Made by a program: the position numbers and the translations under genes. From Thermoanaerobacterales bacterium UBA4877 (GTDB lineage: Bacteria > Bacillota > Thermoanaerobacteria > Thermoanaerobacterales > UBA4877), in NCBI GenBank assembly GCA_002399345.1, contig DHDL01000016.1, forward strand, positions 16,069-34,631: a DNA stretch of 18,563 bases, given 5' to 3'. Position 1 is the first letter of the stretch. Each line of letters opens with the position of its first letter. Below the pieces are notes generated by a model. It did no database searches, was not told where the DNA came from, and saw only the letters and a program-made list of their open reading frames with translations. Shown here one piece after another: positions 14,684 to 18,563 of this stretch.

Positions 14684-15958
14684 ATGGGTAAACGTTTGCA
14701 GATCGATTATATCGATGTTAAAAAGGTTCAATTCGGAAGTAAGTCCGGGTTGGCCGGCGGTGTGTTAACAGTCAATAGAGATGAGCTTTATAACCTTATT
14801 AACAACGATTTGTTTGCATGGCTAAATATCGAGCTGGTCTGCCCTGGCGAGAGCTGCCGGATGTTGTCGGTGCATGATATTATGCAGCCGCGCTGTAAAA
14901 AGGAACATCCGGAGGAGTCTTATCCGGGTATCTGGGGCAAGCTGGCACCTGCTGGCGAGGGCGAAACGATAGCTCTCAGGGGTGTGGTCGTTTCAGATAT
15001 CTACTATGCCAAGTGTAACATAAAGTATTATTTAGATGTAGGTGGCCCATGTGCAAAGTATAGTAATTTTTCTCGGCACTATCATATTGTTATTGATGCC
15101 GCACCGGCTGAAGGCGTCAGTGATTTAAGCTATGCTCGGGCGTTAAAATATGCTTCCCTGACAGCAAATGTCTATTTGGCTAAGCTGGGTATTGATTTAA
15201 AACCGGATGAGACAGAGGTCTTTGAGCTGGGACCGGTTGGACCGGGTAAAGATGGTAAGCCCTTGCCAAAGGTTGCATACTTTGTTACGCACATGGCCTC
15301 ACATGATACCTGGAATATATTGTATTATGGGCAGAGCGCACTTAATTTCCTACCTATCATTGTTCAGCCTACCGAAGTTTTAGACGGAGCATTTTTATGG
15401 CGGTATTGGGAATGCAACTATTATCTGCAGAATGAACTCTATATAAAGGAACTTATGAAGCGTCATGGTAAGGACCTTGAATTTGTAGGGGTTGTTTTTG
15501 CAAATAACGTCATGAAAATCCAAGGAAAGGACACCATGGGAATGATTGCGTCTACATTATGCCGGGACACCTTAAAAGCTGACTGCGTTGTGGTAAATAA
15601 ATCGGGTATGGGGCACTGCCAGCTTGATTCGGCTTTGGCTTTTAACTGGATGGAAAAGATGGGTATGACCTGTGTGATGAATCAATCCGCTGTTTCCAAT
15701 GATCGTCCTGGTGACATGCTGGTTATTTCCGATCCAAAAATTGATGCTGTTATCAACAGCGGCCGTAATTATACACTGCATCACCCCAAAGTTAAACGGC
15801 TGATTGGTGAAAAAGCCGGGGTACCAAGTTTGGCTGGCATTGATCCCTGGGGACCCTTTGATCACACCACAAATTATGCATATCAGGGAATATGGTCTCA
15901 GCTGGGAGATTGTTATGTGACTACAGATTCAAATATTCCGAGGAAGGAAGAGGTGTGA
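14684..15958 (+). CDS. Glycine/sarcosine/betaine reductase component B alpha/beta proprotein (GrdE-like)
   Basis: A 424-residue protein related to GrdE/GrdG/GrdH, the proproteins that self-cleave into two subunits and form a pyruvoyl cofactor. It supplies the carbonyl that binds the substrate amine in component B. Family similarity is clear in LTVNRDELYNLI (28-39), LRGVVVSDIYYAKCNIKYYLDVGGP (98-122, shortened here to its landmarks), and KELMKRHGKDLEFVGVVFANNV near 256-276. It diverges from classical GrdE elsewhere. The best candidate for the cleaved Cys is Cys244 in WRYWECNYYLQN; in classical GrdE the cleavage Cys is at about residue 242 as I recall. AGAAGGAGATGTG precedes the ATG. The downstream selenoprotein gene starts 3 nt after its stop, so the two are a co-translated pair. 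Its substrate cannot be assigned. Confidence 0.88.
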   Translation: MGKRLQIDYIDVKKVQFGSKSGLAGGVLTVNRDELYNLINNDLFAWLNIELVCPGESCRMLSVHDIMQPRCKKEHPEESYPGIWGKLAPAGEGETIALRGVVVSDIYYAKCNIKYYLDVGGPCAKYSNFSRHYHIVIDAAPAEGVSDLSYARALKYASLTANVYLAKLGIDLKPDETEVFELGPVGPGKDGKPLPKVAYFVTHMASHDTWNILYYGQSALNFLPIIVQPTEVLDGAFLWRYWECNYYLQNELYIKELMKRHGKDLEFVGVVFANNVMKIQGKDTMGMIASTLCRDTLKADCVVVNKSGMGHCQLDSALAFNWMEKMGMTCVMNQSAVSNDRPGDMLVISDPKIDAVINSGRNYTLHHPKVKRLIGEKAGVPSLAGIDPWGPFDHTTNYAYQGIWSQLGDCYVTTDSNIPRKEEV

Positions 15959-15961
15959 GCT

Positions 15962-17284
15962 ATGGTTAAAAAGTATCGAGTGGTTCATTATATAAACCAA
16001 TTTTACGGCGGGTATGGTGGAGAGGATACGGCGGGTATGGCTATGCTTGTTAAAGAGAAGCCTGTCGGGCCTGGCCTAGAATTGGAAAAGATGTTTGACG
16101 GCAAGGCGGAAATTGTGGCTACCATCATTTGCGGGGACAACAAGATTGCTGAAAACCTGGAGACAATGGTTCCTAAGGTGGTAGAGACAGTAAAAAAATA
16201 TAATCCGGATTTGTTTATAGGCGGGCCGGGATTTAATGCCGGAAGATATGGCATGGCCTGTGGTGCAACTACGGCTGCAGTTGCCGAGACGCTGAAGATT
16301 CCCGCTGTTACGGCATTATTCGCTGAAAACCCGGGTACTGATATATATAAAGACAGCTGCTATATTCTTGAGACTGAAAACAATGCCAGGAATATGAAAG
16401 AAGTCTTAAAGAGATTAGTTACGTTTTCACTCCGCCTGGTGTCCGGAGAGCCAATCGGGGATGGTAAGAAGGAAGGATACCATGGGAGTGGTCCGGCTGT
16501 TGAAATAGATTATTCAGTGCCTGCACCGAAGCGTGCTCTCAAAATGCTTTTGGCGAAGTATTATAATAAACCATTCAGGACTGAAGTTGTTATGCCTAAT
16601 CACGAGAAGATCCCGACACCGGTGCTTGATAAACCGCTGTCTGAGGCAAAAATCGCACTTGTTACCGATGGCGGCCTGGTGCCGAAAGGTAACCCCGATA
16701 ATATGGTTGTTACCAATTCCACTTGTTTTAAGTCTTATTCCATCAAGGGAAAGGACAGATTGAAGCCGGAGGATTATGAGGTGAGGCATCAGGGTTATAA
16801 TAATGCCTATGTTCTTGAAGATCCTAATAGACTTGTACCCGTTGATGCTATGAGAGTCCTTGTGAAGGAAGGATTCATCGGTTCCTTGTTTGATTCATAT
16901 TTTACCACTGCAGGTGTAATGACCGGTATGGACAAGTGTAAAAGTTTTGGCGAAGGCATTGCAAAAATATTAAAGGGTAACGGCATTGATGCGGTTATAT
17001 TGACATCCACATGAGGAACGAGTTCTCGCTGCGGTGCAGTGATGACAAAGGAGATAGAGCGCTCAGGTATACCCATTGTGCAGGTAACAAACCTGTCGAA
17101 GATTGCCGAGGGTATAGGGCCCAACCGAATATTCCGTGGAAACAGTGTTCTTCATGTATTTGGTGATCCATCACTACCAAGGGAAAATGAGCTCGAATAT
17201 CGTAAAAATGCTGTTATGCAGGCTTTAAAGATGCTTAAAATTGTGCCGAAAGAAGGTAAGTCAATAGTCAAAGAGATTGCATAG
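15962..17284 (+). CDS. Selenoprotein: component B gamma subunit (GrdB/GrdF/GrdI-like), Sec at TGA 17012
   Basis: One 440-residue gene read through an in-frame TGA at codon 351. The N-terminal part (VVHYINQFYGGYGGEDTAG at 7-25; VGPGLELEKMF; IICGDNKIAENLE; GGPGFNAGRYGMACGATTAAV) matches the GrdB-type selenoproteins, the substrate-specific subunit whose selenol attacks the pyruvoyl-bound substrate. Homology continues without break across the TGA: AVILTST, Sec351, then GTSSRCGAVMTKEIERSGIP and IGPNRI near the end. Total length fits the family (about 437 residues); ending at 350 would delete the catalytic residue. A SECIS-like hairpin follows. Classical members have Sec-x2-Cys-x2-Cys; here it is Sec-x2-Ser-x2-Cys (S354, C357). 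GAAGAGGTG precedes the ATG. Reading it as a pseudogene is less likely because both halves are conserved and the frame is intact. Confidence 0.92.
17012..17042 (+). promoter_or_regulatory. Selenocysteine codon TGA and bacterial SECIS-like hairpin
   Basis: TGA at 17012-17014 is followed by a stem TCGCTGC (17026-17032) / GCAGTGA (17036-17042): seven pairs including one G-T wobble, closing a GGT loop at 17033-17035. The loop GGU and its offset of 19-21 nt after the UGA are the same as I recall for the E. coli fdhF SECIS, the SelB target. It lies wholly within the coding frame, as bacterial SECIS elements do. Confidence 0.85.
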
Positions 17285-17321
17285 TATGCTGCAATATCAA
17301 AATAAAAGGGGGTATATCTTT

Positions 17322-18497
17322 ATGGCTGAAATTAATATATGTAAGGATGAAAAAAAGGGACCAATGTATGTAAATGTTGTGGATCCCACTGCAAAGAAAA
17401 TATGGCCGGCTGAATTATGTCAAGACCCGCAAGGCTTTTTTCTAAAGCCGTCTTCAAATCAAAAAAATAAAACAGAGTTGTTTATAAGTCCCGGCTGGAT
17501 TGATTTACATGCCCATGTATATGATGGTGTGGGGCCGCTGCCGATATCACCGGATTCTATCGGATATGACACCGGGGTTCATTATATAGCGGATGCCGGA
17601 AGCGCCGGTGAAGCTACTATTACCGGTTTCAGGAAATATGTTGCGCCTGCTTTTAAGACTCCTGTAAAGGCCTGGCTTAATATATGCTCGGCTGGTCTGG
17701 TACAGATACCCGAAGCTGCGGATATTGCCGCCATGGATGTGGCAAAAACAGTAAGAGCCGCCCAAGCTAATCGTCCCTTCGTCTGTGGCATTAAAATAAG
17801 AGCGGAAAAAACGACCGTTGGTGCTTTAGGTATACAACCGGTAAAACTTGCGGCTAAAGCTGCACGGGAGGCCGGAGTGCGTCTTATGGTGCATATTGGT
17901 CTGCCCATGCCCTGCATTGAAGATATACTTGACGTTTTAGCTCCGGGTGATGTTATATCACATGTTTACCATGGCAAATTAAATTCTCCCTGGAATGCCG
18001 AGGGTAAGCCCATTCCAGCAATGAAGAGGGCCTTGGATCGCGGCGTTCTTATGGATGTGGCTCACGGAATAGGCAGCTTCAGCTTTGAAGTTGCAAAAAG
18101 AGCAATAGCGGCAGGATATCCTCCCTTTACTATCAGCACTGATACTCATATTCTTGGGATAAACGGTCCTGTCTATGATCTTCCTACCACAATGACTAAA
18201 TTATGTTCCGCCGGAATGGATCTTGTGGATGTTATAGAAGCGGTGACTGCTTCACCTGCCGGTATACTGCAATTAGAAAATTGGTGCGATTTAAAGGGAA
18301 AACTACACAATGCTACATTATTTAAGCTTAGCACCTCCGCTCCTCCATCCAGAGAATTTATTGACTGCGTCGGTAAGAAGATTTCACCTGAGAAATATAT
18401 TATTCCTACAGCTATAATTAATAAAGACGGTATGAGACAGCTGGACTATCCACCTGAAAATGTAGAGCTGGATATTGACCCGGCAGTACACATATAA
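17322..18497 (+). CDS. Amidohydrolase/deacetylase family metallohydrolase
   Basis: A 391-residue TIM-barrel metallohydrolase of the amidohydrolase superfamily, dihydroorotase-like COG3964 group. Metal-site motifs in order: PGWIDLHAHVYDG with HxH (H63, H65), VCGIKIRAE with the probable carboxylated Lys158, LMVHIGLPMP (H191), DVISHVYHG (H214), and ISTDTHILG (catalytic Asp274). DAGSAGEATI near residues 91-100 is also group-typical. The ATG at 17322 is preferred because AAAAGGGGG lies just upstream; the frame is open further upstream only by chance overlap. Relatives hydrolyse cyclic or linear amides and acyl esters. It is third in the Grd-like cluster, 37 nt after the selenoprotein gene, and could release the reductase substrate from an N-acyl or cyclic precursor (inference). 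No terminator follows before the window ends. Confidence 0.9.
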   Translation: MAEINICKDEKKGPMYVNVVDPTAKKIWPAELCQDPQGFFLKPSSNQKNKTELFISPGWIDLHAHVYDGVGPLPISPDSIGYDTGVHYIADAGSAGEATITGFRKYVAPAFKTPVKAWLNICSAGLVQIPEAADIAAMDVAKTVRAAQANRPFVCGIKIRAEKTTVGALGIQPVKLAAKAAREAGVRLMVHIGLPMPCIEDILDVLAPGDVISHVYHGKLNSPWNAEGKPIPAMKRALDRGVLMDVAHGIGSFSFEVAKRAIAAGYPPFTISTDTHILGINGPVYDLPTTMTKLCSAGMDLVDVIEAVTASPAGILQLENWCDLKGKLHNATLFKLSTSAPPSREFIDCVGKKISPEKYIIPTAIINKDGMRQLDYPPENVELDIDPAVHI

Positions 18498-18563
18498 AAA
18501 AGATAAGAAAAATGTAACAGTACTGATATGATACCTCTAAAGTAGACAAAGTAAATAACCAAA
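18498..18563. other. Window end after the amidohydrolase
   Basis: 66 bases, AT-rich. I see no hairpin terminator, start codon with a ribosome-binding site, or promoter here. The cluster may continue beyond the window. Confidence 0.5.

Noticed and set aside
17039..17284. Separate 81-residue gene starting at ATG 17039
   Set aside because: It is in frame with, and homologous to, the C-terminal part of the GrdB-like selenoprotein; it has no ribosome-binding site of its own at proper spacing. It is part of the read-through product.
15962..17284. GrdB-like gene as a pseudogene with a nonsense mutation
   Set aside because: The only stop is TGA at the exact selenocysteine position of the family, a SECIS-like hairpin follows, and both sides are well conserved.
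1..18563. CRISPR arrays or insertion sequences
   Set aside because: No regularly spaced direct repeats, transposase genes or terminal inverted repeats were seen.

Overview
The window looks like chromosomal DNA from an anaerobic, amino-acid-fermenting member of Clostridia (Bacillota). The signs are strong AGGAGG-type Shine-Dalgarno sequences, several TTG/GTG starts, a ferredoxin-linked branched-chain 2-oxoacid oxidoreductase, a Ptb/Buk pair, a YjcZ-like mini-protein of the kind found in spore formers, and a UGA-encoded selenoprotein of the glycine-reductase family. I cannot name the genus from sequence alone.

Region 1 (61-6634, + strand) is a catabolic operon: phosphate butyryltransferase (ptb), leucine dehydrogenase, butyrate kinase (buk), a P-loop ATPase of unknown role, then ferredoxin, alpha, beta and gamma subunits of a 2-oxoacid:ferredoxin oxidoreductase of VOR type. 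Together they would deaminate Val/Leu/Ile, oxidise the 2-oxoacid to an acyl-CoA while reducing ferredoxin, and turn acyl-CoA into acyl-phosphate and then acid plus ATP.

Region 2 (6653-9357) holds single genes: a 37-residue glycine-rich hydrophobic mini-protein, a membrane-anchored divergent polysaccharide deacetylase, a convergent general-stress-like (YflT-type) protein on the - strand, a patatin-like phospholipase, and a tRNA-Arg(ACG) with its own promoter.

Region 3 (9358-13161) starts with a short gene-free stretch ending in a very strong orphan terminator. A translationally overlapping cassette follows: ECF sigma factor, six-TM membrane protein, ABC ATPase and ABC-2 permease, closed by a good terminator.

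Region 4 (13162-18563) is the most interesting part. A PocR-domain/AraC regulator precedes a three-gene cluster: a GrdE-like proprotein, a GrdB-like subunit and a metal-dependent amidohydrolase. The GrdB-like gene appears broken by a stop at 17012-17014, but that TGA is in frame, sits where the family has selenocysteine, and is followed by a SECIS-like hairpin with a GGU loop. I therefore read 15962-17284 as one 440-residue selenoprotein. Together with the GrdE-like protein it would form a substrate-specific 'component B' of a reductase of the glycine/sarcosine/betaine type. Its substrate is unknown, and the amidohydrolase may supply it. Components A and C are not in the window. Regions 1 and 4 could be the oxidative and reductive halves of a Stickland-type fermentation; this is an inference.
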